From Mikrocytos mackini (taxonomy: Eukaryota > Endomyxa > Ascetosporea > Mikrocytida > Mikrocytiidae): 23,748 nt of DNA. The stretch is from contig JASNJN010000769.1 in assembly GCA_030180075.1 (NCBI GenBank), positions 1-23,748 of the forward strand, written 5' to 3'. Positions 10,175 to 20,354 of this stretch are shown one piece after another. How positions within the stretch are numbered: position 1 is the first letter of the stretch; every line of letters begins with the position of its first letter. The notes under the pieces were generated by a model, which saw only the letters and a list, made by a program, of their open reading frames with translations, searched no databases and had not been told where the DNA came from. The translations under genes were made by a program, and so were the position numbers.

Positions 10175-11209
10175 GGTTGAATTGAAAAATGCCACAAATT
10201 TTTGAAAAATGCCACAAAAATTGAAAAACGCCACAAAAATTGAAAAATGCCACACGAATTGAAAAATGCCACAAATTTTGGAAAATGCCACAAAAATTGA
10301 AAAATGCCAAAAATTTTCTGTTTTGATTGCCCCAGAAAATAGCCATGCTCAGAAAAAATTTTTTTTAAAAAACAACAAATTATTTTTCGGGCAAAAATTT
10401 TATGGAAAAACGCTTCCAAAAATTTTTTTCCATTCTCAAAAAAAAAATTTCGAACATGAAAAAAAATTTTTTGACCAAAAACACGTTTTTATCACTTTTA
10501 AAACATTTTTGAAAAAAAAAATTTTTTGGATTTTCAAGGGGGTGCATCAAGGAAATTTTCAAAAAAGTTGAAGTTCAAAAACACAAAAATTTTTGAGAAT
10601 TTTTTTAACACATGTATTTTCAAGAGATCTACAAAAACAAACTTTTAAAAAAATTTGAAAATATTATGATCGATTTAATATTAAAAATTAAATAATGGTG
10701 TATTATACCCCTATTCCTGAGGTATCAATACAGCGAATATTTTTCGGAATTTTTTTTTCAAAAATGCTTTTTCTTTGAGATCATGCTTTTACAAGGTTCT
10801 AAAAAAATTTTTGAAAAAAAATTCGGGTTCATTTAGTAAATTTTCGAGGTGACTTTTTGACCAAAAATATAAAATTTTCATAAAAAAATCAAAAAAATTT
10901 TTTTTTTCAAAAATGTTTAAAAAATGATAAAAACGTGTTTTTGGATCATAAAAAAGTTTTGTTGGGTTCAAAAAATTTTTTTGATAATGAAAATAATACT
11001 AATTTTCTGAGATAAAAAATGTTAGATAATATTTTTCCATAAATTTATTGCCTGAAAAACAAATTTGCTGTTTTCAAAAATTTTTTTTTCTGAGCATGGT
11101 TATTTTCTGGGACAATCAAAACGCCAAATTTGTGCTATTTTTCAATTTTGTGGCATTTTTCAATTTTTGTGGCATTTTTCAAATTTTTGTGGCATTTTTC
11201 AATTGAGCC
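10175..11209. mobile_element. Element E2: MULE/FB-like, with subterminal repeat array
   Basis: 1035 bp, inserted in gene B and flanked by a perfect 9-bp duplication TCAATTTCT (10166-10174 and 11210-11218). The terminal repeats begin GGTTGAATTG (left) and GGCTCAATTG (right, reverse complement) and reach GCCACAA at bases 17-23. On the left the unit GAAAAATGCCACAAAAATT is repeated about seven times with 18-20 bp period (10184-10315). On the right there are three full units plus a decayed one (11140-11209). Inside follow longer, diverged inverted arms (about 10310-10530 against 10890-11120). No transposase is encoded. The Phe/Trp-rich open frames crossing it arise from the repeat and are not genes. 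A 9-bp duplication fits the MULE superfamily. Confidence 0.85.
10184..10315. repeat. Left subterminal array of E2
   Basis: Seven tandem units of 18-20 bp with core ATGCCACAA (one unit has CGCCACAA, and the last is decayed to GCCAAAAA). The spacing and the presence of the same core within the terminal repeat suggest repeated transposase-binding sites. Confidence 0.75.
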
Positions 11210-11640
11210 TCAATTTCTTCATTAGTAATACTGTTGGTAAATTCGTATATTAAATGTATCAATTTGAATACCTTGTATATTATTTTTTCGAAGTGAAATT
11301 TGTTTTCTTTCCCATAGTTGGGGATAATTGCAATAGTTGTTGATGTAGTATAAGTCATAAAATCTTTAAAGTATTCGTAGTAGGTTTCATTTTCCTTTTT
11401 TAAAGCACTTAAAACTTGCTCGGATTTAATTGTTCCTACAAAATTTCTTATTTTAATGAACAAGGTGTTAAACGTATTAATGTAATCGCTGTAAATGTAT
11501 AGGTCTTCTCCAAAGCCAGTTATTTCTTCTTGTTTTGCTTTTTTAACACTTTGGACTGTAGTGGTTTGTTTGGACGTGGCTGATTTTTTGTTTTCAGTGT
11601 AAATTTTGGAGTTTTTGGTGTGTGGTGAAAGAATACAGAA

Positions 11641-11822
11641 CTATTATTCGAGAGATCCGACTTTATTTTTCTTTGTTGATCATTTATAATATAAACCGTT
11701 GTAATCGTTATTTACGTATTAAATAGCGGGTAAAATGGTTTGTTTTTGGTATAGAAACGTGTGTTAATCGTTTTCCAATTTGCTTTTCTATTTTCAAAAT
11801 TAAAATTTCTAGTGTCAGTCAA
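11641..11822. other. Intergenic region between gene B and the zinc-finger gene
   Basis: 182 bp between divergently transcribed frames. It must contain the promoter or 5' leader of the zinc-finger gene and possibly a first exon or intron of gene B. No individual promoter element is clear enough to name. Confidence 0.4.
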
Positions 11823-12500
11823 ATGCCAACGTGCCATTGTGGCGGCACCTTCAGGACCAAAAAAGGACTCAACATACACGAAGCCCGGATTCACAAGCCT
11901 GCTTCCAACGAAGAAACTTTCCAACCGCAAAAACAACCCAAGATAACAAAACAGAAACAACAACACGGCGAGTTCCAAGAAGACATAAATGAACATATAG
12001 CCAGGCCTATTTGCGATTTTCATACTGCGGAAGTACAGAAGATTGCCGGTCGTCTGCTGTTATGCACCCAAGACGGACACACAGTAAATATAAATGCTGA
12101 TTCCTCAGCGTCCTTTTCTGTCAAAGATACTGATGTGTTGACAGACCGGGAATATTTACCTTCACAAAATACCTTTTTGATTAAAGACAAAACATCATTC
12201 AACAATGAAAATCATTTCATGTCTTTTTTATGCGGTAATTCTCACAATGATAAAACAGTTAAAACAAATGGTTGTATTTCCGAGACTGTTATTGGCAATA
12301 ATGAAAATAAACAAGATAATAAGAAAATAACTTTTGGTTGCAATTTATGTAAAGAAGTCTTCTTGAAACAAGAAAATTTGATCAGCCATATTAAAAGTTT
12401 ACATGATACTTCAGCTTCTATTAAGACAAAGTACTTTTATAAAAATTCAAATCTTGCACCGTGGCTAGAAAGAAAAAGAAAAACCAACACTACAATATGA
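11823..12500 (+). CDS. Two-finger C2H2-type zinc-finger protein
   Basis: The frame is 225 codons from ATG (context TCAAATGCC) to TGA. An N-terminal finger, residues 4-24, has the form C-x-C-x12-H-x4-H with the FxTKKGLxxH signature seen in nucleic-acid-binding fingers of some retroelement proteins and nuclear proteins. A second, C-terminal finger at about residues 173-193 is a regular C-x2-C-x12-H-x4-H. Between them lies a long polar linker without a recognised domain; the C-terminal tail is basic (LERKRKTNTT), perhaps a nuclear localisation signal. The protein is probably a nuclear DNA- or RNA-binding factor. The single-residue gap between the first two cysteines is unusual for a host transcription factor, so an origin in a mobile-element ORF is possible. 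A 103-codon minus-strand frame over its start is treated as a shadow. Confidence 0.65.
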   Translation: MPTCHCGGTFRTKKGLNIHEARIHKPASNEETFQPQKQPKITKQKQQHGEFQEDINEHIARPICDFHTAEVQKIAGRLLLCTQDGHTVNINADSSASFSVKDTDVLTDREYLPSQNTFLIKDKTSFNNENHFMSFLCGNSHNDKTVKTNGCISETVIGNNENKQDNKKITFGCNLCKEVFLKQENLISHIKSLHDTSASIKTKYFYKNSNLAPWLERKRKTNTTI

Positions 12501-13182
12501 CAGCAACCAATGGTAGTGTATTAACAAATAGATGTGAAATACAAAGGTATTGCTGCAGTTATAATAACAATAAGAAACACAACATATTTTTTGGAAATAA
12601 CTTTTCTTTAAATCAACTCTAAAAATGTTAATTTTTTTATTAAATTATCAATTCATGCATTATTTATTAGTAATATGCTTGTGTTCTCCAAAGAATCCGT
12701 TATTTTGTAAATTTTTTATTTCAAAATTTTAAATTTTAAACCAAAAGATATAATTCCGTTTTTACTTTATACGGATTCCACAACTTCTTAAAAACATGAA
12801 AAGTTACCCAATCATGTGAAACATCCAATTTATAATTACTCACAGGATGATTTAAAGTAATAATCTGCTATATACTGTATTTGAAAAGTTAATTATGCGA
12901 TGTTTGTTTTATAGAGTTATATGTATGTCAAATCATTTATATAGACACACCATTGATGGTGTTAATACTTTTACATTTTTAAAATTTTAAATTTTGACGA
13001 TTAGTAACTAACAACTTCCAGAATGACACATGAGCTCTTCCAAGAATCTAACCAATGTTAAAATGTTCTAAAGATAAGCATACTTCTTTGTTTTATTATG
13101 AACACGTTATACTAAGCAGTTATTACAAAAGTTTGGCTTCTACATCCAGAATAGGTCAATTCAAAACATCAGCCACTATATT
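12501..13182. other. AT-rich non-coding stretch
   Basis: This is the downstream region of the zinc-finger gene. No open frame with domain content, RNA gene or repeat was seen. Confidence 0.5.
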
Positions 13183-13240
13183 TGAGGTGTTTTATTTTTT
13201 TTTAATTTGACAATCGGTTATTTAGTTAATAACTCGGTCA
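13183..13240 (-). repeat. Possible diverged short LTR end
   Basis: The stretch begins TGAGGTGTTTTA and ends GGTCA followed by TCCTG. These are the same boundary sequences as the 78-bp LTR at 13929-14006 (TGAGGTGTTTTA ... CGTCA then TCCTG), but the middle differs and it is 58 bp. It may be the end of a related, older, very-short-LTR element. The match is short and could be coincidence. Confidence 0.3.
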
Positions 13241-13480
13241 TCCTGCTACCGAGACCACACTCCCTACCCGGCTGCCACCGGGTTCTTTCCTATCCTTTCT
13301 TGGCCGCACCAGCCCTCACTTTCTCCCCTCTTTTCACCTGCTACCCGACTGCCCAACTACCCTGCTACCCAGTTCCATTGCTACCCGGCTACCCAACTAC
13401 CCTGCTACACTCTCAGGACGCTCCGTCCTTGTCACGCCCTGGTTCCCATGTGCCTTGTTGTCTGCCAGCATACATTCCCA
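13241..13480. repeat. GC-rich island with 8-bp-period CCC repeats
   Basis: A compositional island, strongly GC-rich against an AT-rich background. Units of CTACCC plus two bases recur with exact 8-bp period: CCC at 13344, 13352, 13360 and 13368, and again at 13384, 13392 and 13400. On the minus strand this gives four GGG runs with 5-base loops, a standard intramolecular G-quadruplex pattern. A 101-codon plus-strand frame over it looks like an effect of composition. Confidence 0.7.
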
Positions 13481-13490
13481 TTGCCACTTT

Positions 13491-13915
13491 GATTGAAATT
13501 CATTTTGCCTGAAAAAGTTGCATTTTTCCTGAAATTCTTACACTTTTCCTGATTTTTTGCCGTTTTTTAATTTTATAAATTATATTAACAAATTTTTCAA
13601 ATTAAATTTATCCTGCCATTCAATTATATTTAATTTTAGATGAATTATGATGGTTTTCCAAAAATTGCCAACAACACTTTGACAAAATCAGGTCTATATA
13701 TTTTCATTACTTTATAAATTGGTGCAAAAACAAACCGAAATTCCAAGAAAAAACTATATTTTAAGTTAAATAATCATCCTGCACATATATGGTATAAATT
13801 TCAAATCACAACATGTAAAATTCTGTAATTAGTTATTCGAAACAAAATAATTTAAGGGAAATTGTAAGAATTTCAGGAAAAATGCAACTTTTTCAGGGAA
13901 AATGAAGTTGAGGTC
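13491..13915. mobile_element. Element E4: small inverted-repeat MITE with subterminal repeats
   Basis: 425 bp, flanked by TTGCCACTTT (13481-13490 and 13916-13925), a 9- or 10-bp target duplication. The termini begin GATTGAAATTC (left) and GACCTCAACTTC (right, reverse complement), with the core CCTGAA at bases 18-23 on the left. Further TTTTCCTGA units follow on both sides (13515-13555 and mirrored 13860-13895). It is non-coding. Its right end lies 13 bp from the LTR of the Gypsy element. By plan it belongs with E1-E3 and E5, though it starts GA and not GG. Confidence 0.75.
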
Positions 13916-13928
13916 TTGCCACTTTCGT

Positions 13929-14006
13929 TGAGGTGTTTTAATATTTAAATATTATTATTTATTTAATGTTCCCATATAGATGACTTATTAGCTCTCGCGC
14001 ACGTCA
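13929..14006 (-). repeat. Gypsy 3' LTR (78 bp)
   Basis: Matches 18347-18424. On the minus strand it starts TGACGTGCGCGAGAGC and ends ACACCTCA, preceded by a purine-rich run (AAATAAAAGAGA) that fits a polypurine tract. LTRs of this length are unusually short for the group. Confidence 0.75.
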
Positions 14007-14157
14007 TCCTGGTCTCTTTTATTTCTAAAAACCTTTATGTTTTTAGTATTCTCTGTTCCGTATCCGTGTCCGAAGTCTATCTTTATCTGGGTTGGGTTTC
14101 TACTTGTGTTAATCACCTCAAAAGGTCCCAACCAGGGTGATTCCAATTTTCCAGCTT

Positions 14158-14788
14158 GGCTACAATTGAATCTGCCTCAAAANTGTGTAAATTGCCTCAA
14201 AAATGTGTGTTTGCCTCAAAATCTTGCGTGTGCCTCATACGACTTTAAAATATACCCCAATCCTTTAAAATTCCGTTTCTTTTAGATATTATCTATATCT
14301 ATCATACAATTTGCCATAAGCGTTTTTAAAGTAATATAAAATAAATTTATGTGTTGTGTAATGAAAATTTTCCGAAATTCAATTTTTCCATGTAACGTAG
14401 AATAAATATCAAAATCGGAGTTTTTCTAGAAAAGTTTCTCAAACAAAGATCGCTCAGATTGCTCAATACAACGTTTAAAATAAATTAGAAGTCTTATTTC
14501 AACATTTTGAAAAACTCGGTTCTTCACCCAAAAATAATGAGGTTTTATAGATTAACCAGACATATAGAACATGTTAACATTTAAAAACATGCCGATTTAA
14601 ACCCTACTGCATTCCAGCAAGTATTCTTTTCATAATTTTAACCCCTGTATGCCATTAAAAATTTTTTTATTTTGAAGCCACAGCACAAATGAGGCACACA
14701 CAAGATTTTGAGGCAGAACTTGTAAAATGAGGCAAATACAAGATTTTGAGGCAATTTCACACTTTTTGAGGCAAATACATTTGTAACC
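14158..14788. mobile_element. Element E3: MULE-like MITE inserted in the Gypsy element
   Basis: 631 bp with a perfect 9-bp duplication TTCCAGCTT (14149-14157 and 14789-14797). The termini begin GGCTACAATTGAAT (left) and GGTTACAAATGTAT (right, reverse complement) and reach GCCTCAA at bases 17-23. Three more GCCTCA(A/T) units follow on the left and at least four on the right, often with TCTTG(C/T)(G/A)TGTG between. The interior is AT-rich and non-coding. It sits in the integrase tail of the Gypsy fossil, so it is younger than that insertion. Confidence 0.88.
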
Positions 14789-14882
14789 TTCCAGCTTTCC
14801 TATTGGGTGTCAGAACTAAGTCCCCTTTCAGAAGCCTTATATCCTTTCGAACCTTGTTTTTACTCTGATTGTTCTTAAGTCC

Positions 14883-16568
14883 CTATTTCCTAATCCTTTC
14901 TTTAATCATATCTAAGTTCACTATCCTGGGTCTACTTTCTGGGTCCAAGGATGATATTCCGAACATGATTTCTTCGGGTGATACTCCGAGGGTACGATTA
15001 ACGGTTAGATTTATCGAGTTCTCCATGTATGGGATTATCCTGTATATTGACATTCCCTTTTTGTCTCGAAGCTGAAATGCTATGGTTTGGTTGATTCTCT
15101 CGCTGAGTGCATTCGCACATGGGTTGTATGGCGATGTATAATGAGGTATCATTCCCATATCTTCACATTTCTTTTTATAATCGGTAGATGTGTATTGCGG
15201 ACCTCTATCCGATAAAATCACTTTTGGTGCACCGAAACGTGGGATCCATTCTCTTTCTAAAATGTTTGCTATCCCGTTACCATTATTGTCGTATGTCGTT
15301 AGTACTCGTACTAAGCTAAATCGGTTCAGAATATCTGTAAACGTTATAAGATTAAACTTTTCACCCATTCCATAGTCTGATCCGCAGATAGGGCCGAATA
15401 TATCTGTGCTGATCTTCGTTCCTAGCTCTTCTGATTCTAAATATCCTTCTATTTTCCCGGATTTTGGCTGAAATCTTTTATTTCTAGCACAGCTTAAACA
15501 TTCTTTGCAGAACTGTTTGATTGTAGATTGTAGACCAGGGCTGTGGAAGAACGGAGTGATCGCTTTTAACATTTTAAACTGTCCGGGGTGTCCTAAGAAT
15601 ATGTGGATCTCGCGGATAAAGTCGTTGATTGTTTCTACCTTTATTTCCCATTTCCCATTCTCGTCTTTATTCCCAGTACAGAACTTGGTACTTTTGAAAT
15701 TGGGAGGATTGCCTGTAATGGTAAAATTCCTCGAAAGCCAGTCTGGACCACTATTTTCCGAGCCAGCCTTGTGGGAAATCTCATACGAAAATTGGTTTAA
15801 GAAGGTTTTCCAGCGCTGGATTTTGCTGTTGTCCTTCAGGTTCGAGAATGTTAGGTTTCTATTATCCGTGAATATTTTTATATGAGAACTTCCGACTATA
15901 TCTTTGAATCTGCGCAATGACTCTATTATTGCGAGACATTCTTGTTCCATCACTGTATATCTAGACTCCGCATCGGTGAATTTGTGCGAGAACAGTCTGA
16001 CGACGTTTTTGTTCTGAGTCAGTATGGCGGCCACATCTTTAGATGAAGCATCAGTAAATAAACTAAACTCTTCTCCTATTATCGGAATTGAAAGTTCTTG
16101 TTGGCTTTCAATTTTTGTCCTAATTTCTTTTATTAGTGACGTGTCTTCCGTGTTCCATACGAAGTTTGCTTTCTTACTCTTGTCATGTAGTGATGCGGTT
16201 AATTGAGATAAGTTTGGTATGTAATCTCTGAACCAGTTGATATACCCCAATAAGGATTTAAGTTCCTTTTTGCTTTTGGGTGTCGATTCGAGTTTGGACG
16301 AGTTTAATTTGGATAAATCAGCGCGAACCTTTCCTTCGGATATGATGTGCCCTATAAAGGAGATCTCTTTACTAAAGAATTCCGATTTCTTAAAATTGAT
16401 TGCGATTTTGTTAGTTTCGAATCGGGTCAATAATTCATTCAGTGAGTTACAATGCTCTTGGAGTGTTTCCGAGGCGATAAGTATATCGTCTAGATATATC
16501 TTTATATCGGGTATATCTCCGACAAAGTGAGTTAAGGCTCTCTGAAATGCAGCCGGAGCTGTCGACAA
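14883..16568 (-). pseudogene. Gypsy fossil: distal pol (RT end, RNase H, integrase)
   Basis: The segment reads, in order, the YLDDIL box of reverse transcriptase and the thumb/connection region, an RNase H domain (FTDAS ... FTDNRN), an HHCC-type integrase zinc region (HxxxGH ... CxxC) and an integrase core with the family motifs STDIFGP, LSDRGPQY and NALSERIN. These motifs define Ty3/Gypsy pol. It is part of the fossil at 13929-18424. Confidence 0.85.
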
Positions 16569-16595
16569 TCCAAAGGGTAGTCGAACATATTCATA

Positions 16596-18344
16596 CTATC
16601 CGCCCGGTACATTAAAGGCTGTTAGCGATACGCTGTTATCGTCCATCTTTATTTGATGGTATCCTCTTATGAGATCGACTTTTGAAAAATATCGTTTAGC
16701 TCGTAAAGTATCCAGTATTTCAGGCGCAGTTGGTATTGGGAAGTGGTCAGGTAGGAGTGCCTTGTTAATCTCTCTGTAATCCACCACTAGGCGCGCTGAG
16801 CCGTCTGGTTTGGGCACAATGAAAGCCGGAGAGCAGTGTGGAGAACGGGAATGCCGTATTATCCCGAGTTCTTTCAAATTCTTAATCTCCGTTTTCAAGC
16901 TCTCTTTAGTTTTTCCGCCTAGCTTGAATACCCTGTTGTTTGATATTGGAGTCGGATGAGTTTTCAGTTTAATTGGTTCTGTCAGTATCTCTCCCATGAT
17001 TATGTTCTTCTTTTTATATTTATCGATTCTGACGAGGAGTTCATCCTTAATCGATGTGTTTGATACGGGGTGATCGATGTTTTCCAGGATGTTTGTATCT
17101 GGGCCCTGAATAATTAGCGCTTTAGATAATGGCATAGCTTCGATCGTGTAATCCTTGATTTTTATCGTATTGTCGGAAAATTTAAAGTCTATGGAGTTTT
17201 CTTTAATAAAATCCATTCCCAGATTGATATCGACGGGTAGACCCTCTAATAAGAATAAGGAAGTCTTAAAACTTGCGCCGGGAATTTGAACGAACTCTAT
17301 ATCTATTTCGACCATTTCCTTAACGCGCGTCCTCCTTCCATCCGCAACTTGGCACTCAAATTCTCGCTTTACTGGAATTTTCCCAAGAGACGAGGCGGCT
17401 TTTGGGCTGATGAATGATATTGTTGCCCTTGTAGCAAGCTTAACCTCAACTGCGGTTTCGCCAATTCTGGCCTGGAGTATAATTTCATTTCCTATGTTTC
17501 CGTTAACCACGTAAGAGTTTTTATGATCCCGATTGTTGTTATATCGCGATTTGTTTCCTTTACTCCGGCAGTCTGAAGTCCAATGAGAAGAGGACTGGTG
17601 GTTCTTGCACCATTTGTTGTCTGCCTTGCGATGGCCCGAGTTATCAGATACATAACGTGTTTTATTGTATGTGAATTTGGATCTGATGAACTGAATTTCT
17701 TCAAGTTTGAAAGACAGACGCTCCAGCTCTAGATTTCCAAGTGACGTTGCACTTTCTTGAAGATTTCCCGGGAGTCCATTAAGAAAGTACTCTGTGATTT
17801 CTCTCTCACATAGGTGGTCGTCTTTTTTTAGACAAAAGTTTGCTAAGACCACGAGTGCACGTATTTTTGCGAGGTACTCCGGTATAGTCTTATACGCGTG
17901 AGCCTTGATTTCCTCCAGCTGTCTTTTAAATGTAAAGAACTGTGAGCTGGGAAAGAACAGCTTGTGAATCTTATCCACTGCTGCCATATATGTCGTATCG
18001 TCGGCTACTAGATCCTTCAGATCCTCGTCTAGACATAATAGAAACATTCCCATCGTGGTCTCCTCCTTCCAGTCGTTTCCATCCCTAATGACTTCAAATT
18101 GCTTAGACCATGCCGGGAAACGATGGATTGGGAATTGCCGAGACAGCTGTGGTAATGACACTGTAGGACCATCTCCATATTGCGATTGGATCTTAAAAGA
18201 GATGCGTTCGTAGATGGACCCCGTTTGTTGTATATCTTGACGGCTACTTCCCTGGGTCGGGTGAGTGTTGTATTGTCCTCCCTTGTTGCGCCGGGGGTAA
18301 TTATGTTGTCTGTGGTTTCCTCGTTCGTTCATTCTTGAATTCAA
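16596..18344 (-). pseudogene. Gypsy fossil: gag-like region, protease-like region, RT fingers
   Basis: The N-terminal ~210 residues resemble a retrotransposon gag (helical, followed by a basic stretch). A zinc-knuckle-like block (WCKNH ... HWTSDC) follows near residue 245, then a retropepsin-like region at about 285-390, then the fingers and palm of reverse transcriptase (HSRSPHCSPAF, DYREIN, FSKVDLIRGYHQI). It is part of the fossil at 13929-18424. Confidence 0.8.
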
Positions 18345-18346
18345 GA

Positions 18347-18424
18347 TGAGGTGTTTTAATATTTAAATATTATTATTTATTTAATGTTCCCATATAGATG
18401 ACTTATTAGCTCTCGCGCACGTCA
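18347..18424 (-). repeat. Gypsy 5' LTR (78 bp)
   Basis: This is the copy of 13929-14006 at the 5' side of the minus-strand element; no difference was seen between the two. Boundaries are good to about one base. The gag-like frame starts only a few bases downstream, so the leader is very short. Confidence 0.75.
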
Positions 18425-19757
18425 ATATTCCCATTAATATGATGATCTTAATAAGCTCAACCCCAATAAATCCGAGAAGAATTCCTTAATAAAGAACCAC
18501 GTCATTTCTTGTAGCTTCAAACCATTTCACACAGCGAACACCAAAAACCGAAGATAATAAACAGATTAAAAAATTATGATATGTAATCAGTCAATTCTAC
18601 AAATACTTTTATGAGGAATTCCATGATAAGGCCCTTGTTTAATACATCCATGACAAATGACACCCTTTTCAACATTTCTACCTTACTTATGTTACTTCAA
18701 AATGTAGCTTGTTTAAGTATGTATTCGAACATATTGAGTGTGGAAGATTAAGATACGAATAGAACACAACAGATGTTTACTTCTCTATCTCATAAATAAC
18801 ATACCATTCGTAAGCAAACAAAGACCATTGGAAGATACAAATGAAAGAATATAGAATGAAATAAAATTACGATATTGTAATTCAGATACGAAGCAAGATT
18901 TCTAGAGATATAGTATTGTAAAGATGTCTGTTAATTAACAGGCAGGGCAAAATGGGGAATAAAACCATGAAATTTTGACAAAATTATTGTTGAGATTTAT
19001 AAACGGAAGATGAAGAGTCCTACTAATATTAAGCATTTTATTTAAATGATTATAATAAGTTCGAATTAAGTATATATATGATAATAGCAAAATAGAATAA
19101 TATTTTTTATCGTTTTATAGTTTTAAAATTTATATATAATATTGAAATCACATTTTTGAAATCTATAAACAAATTGAATAAACGTACCAAATAATTAATT
19201 ATTTAATTATATCTCTTTCCGTATCGATTCTGAAAATATCAATCATAAAACCGTAGTTGATAATTTTGTTTTAATGCCGTTATTGATTTAACTTCAACAT
19301 TGTTAGTCTAAAAAGAAATGCTACTAATATTTCCATAAAGTACTTGGGAAGGTGTTTTTTTTCTTTGACAGAATGTATATTTCGGGCTCTTATGAGTATG
19401 AGATTTTTGTCATGTTTAAACAATATGATCAGGTATATTGCGAAGTTCTTCAAGCGAGTTCTATTTCTACAAATTGATTCGATAATAATGACTAACATCA
19501 TAATGGCATGGTATTTAACAAACAACCATTGATCCGCCCGTTACGGTTTTGTTGTGTATTGTGCAAGATACTTGTTTACCAACTAAGTCTATGAGTTCTG
19601 TATTCTTAGATTAATGAGCTTTTGATAGTTACTTTGTTGTGTTGTATAAGATTTCAAGCAGGCGATTTTTCTATAAACTGGCAGACTTTCTATCCCCGGA
19701 GACCTGTTAAATTCAATTCAAAGACATTGTCACTTTTAAAACTTCTGTATGTGAATA
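18425..19757. other. AT-rich non-coding stretch between the Gypsy fossil and the pogo-like MITE
   Basis: No frame with domain content, RNA gene or recognisable repeat was found. It may include the 3' flank and the missing terminal repeat of the MULE whose transposase lies to the right, but no matching inverted end was found beyond 22473. Confidence 0.45.
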
Positions 19758-20354
19758 CAGTCAAACCTCGATAAAATTTACAAATTTTCTAAGATTTACA
19801 CACGTAAGATTTACAAAAAACACCTATTTTCGACGATTTTCCGAAAATTATTTTTCGGTAAATGGCTCAATAATCACCAAACTGTGCATAATTTATGCGA
19901 ACTCGACCCAGTAAGTATTAATTAAGTGCTAAAATAGCATAGAAATCCATTTATCAAAATTTGGAAAATAATTTTTTTCGTAAGATTTACACTCGGATAA
20001 AACTTTATTTTATAAAAAATATTCCAACGAAGAATCTTGGTTCAATATTCCAAGTATAATATGGCTTTAAATAGAAGTGTTAGGATCAACTTAGAACCCC
20101 TGGTCATAAAATTTATAAGTTTTCAATGAGTGCAAAATCATGAAAATTTTGTCATTTATGCTCTTAAGAAATAAAAATTTATCATAATTTTGAGATCCAT
20201 TGATTACATCTGTTTATAATTGAGAAATATATAAAATATTTATTTATGATTCTCCAAAATTCTGGTCGTATCGTGATAAAATCCAAAACTACACATAAGA
20301 TTTACAAAAAATTGAAAAAAACGGGACTTTGTAAATCTTATCGAGGTTTGACTG
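19758..20354. mobile_element. pogo/Tc1-mariner-like MITE
   Basis: 597 bp with inverted ends CAGTCAAACCTCGATAA and a TA duplication (19756-19757 and 20355-20356). Ends of the CAGT..AACCTCG type with TA duplications are typical of pogo/Tigger-like members of the Tc1/mariner superfamily. Internal TAAGATTTACA units recur near both ends. No transposase is encoded. Its right end lies inside the 3' end of the MULE transposase frame and supplies the last codons (TVKPR and the stop). Confidence 0.85.

Larger units (their letters stand above)
9592..11640 (-). pseudogene. Gene B: hypothetical protein interrupted by E2
   Basis: Two minus-strand segments, 11640-11210 (about 143 codons) and 10174-9592 (about 193 codons to a TGA), are separated by element E2. 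The E2 target duplication (AGAAATTGA on this strand) occurs once on each side. With one copy and E2 removed, the frame reads through as ITNEEIEQSVVV, so a single uninterrupted frame of about 336 codons existed before insertion. The N-terminal ~45 residues are Lys/Ser/Thr-rich; the rest is helical, with many aromatic and charged residues. No ATG precedes the folded part, and a stop lies just upstream at 11641-11643, preceded by AATAATAG as in gene A, so a first exon may lie further upstream. No known domain was recognised. It is similar in size and plan to gene A and may be a remote paralogue, though sequence similarity by eye is weak. With E2 in place the protein would be truncated unless E2 is spliced out. 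Confidence 0.65.
13929..18424 (-). mobile_element. Ty3/Gypsy LTR retrotransposon fossil with 78-bp LTRs
   Basis: An element of about 4.5 kb (about 3.85 kb without the E3 insertion) on the minus strand, flanked by identical-looking 78-bp direct repeats that start TG and end CA on that strand. In order it holds a gag-like region, a retropepsin-like region, reverse transcriptase, RNase H, and an integrase with zinc-binding and core regions and a GPY/F-type tail. The order RT, RNase H, integrase places it in Ty3/Gypsy. No envelope gene is seen. It is broken, with about two or three breaks besides the E3 insertion. Identity of the LTRs indicates a recent insertion. No flanking target duplication or clear tRNA primer site was recognised. 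Confidence 0.85.

Noticed and set aside
10184-10315. A CRISPR-like array (regular ~19-bp repeats)
   Set aside because: The repeats are contiguous without unique spacers, occur mirrored at both ends of a transposon, and the genome is eukaryotic.
10152-10571. Phe/Trp-rich or Lys/Phe-rich open frames on both strands across E2
   Set aside because: They are translations of the GAAAAATGCCACAA repeat and of A/T homopolymers.
11712-12023. Minus-strand 103-codon frame over the zinc-finger start
   Set aside because: It is antisense to the better-supported zinc-finger gene and has no domain.
13207-13512. 101-codon frame across the GC island
   Set aside because: Composition-driven: the Pro/Leu/Ser-rich translation follows the CTACCC repeat and continues into E4.
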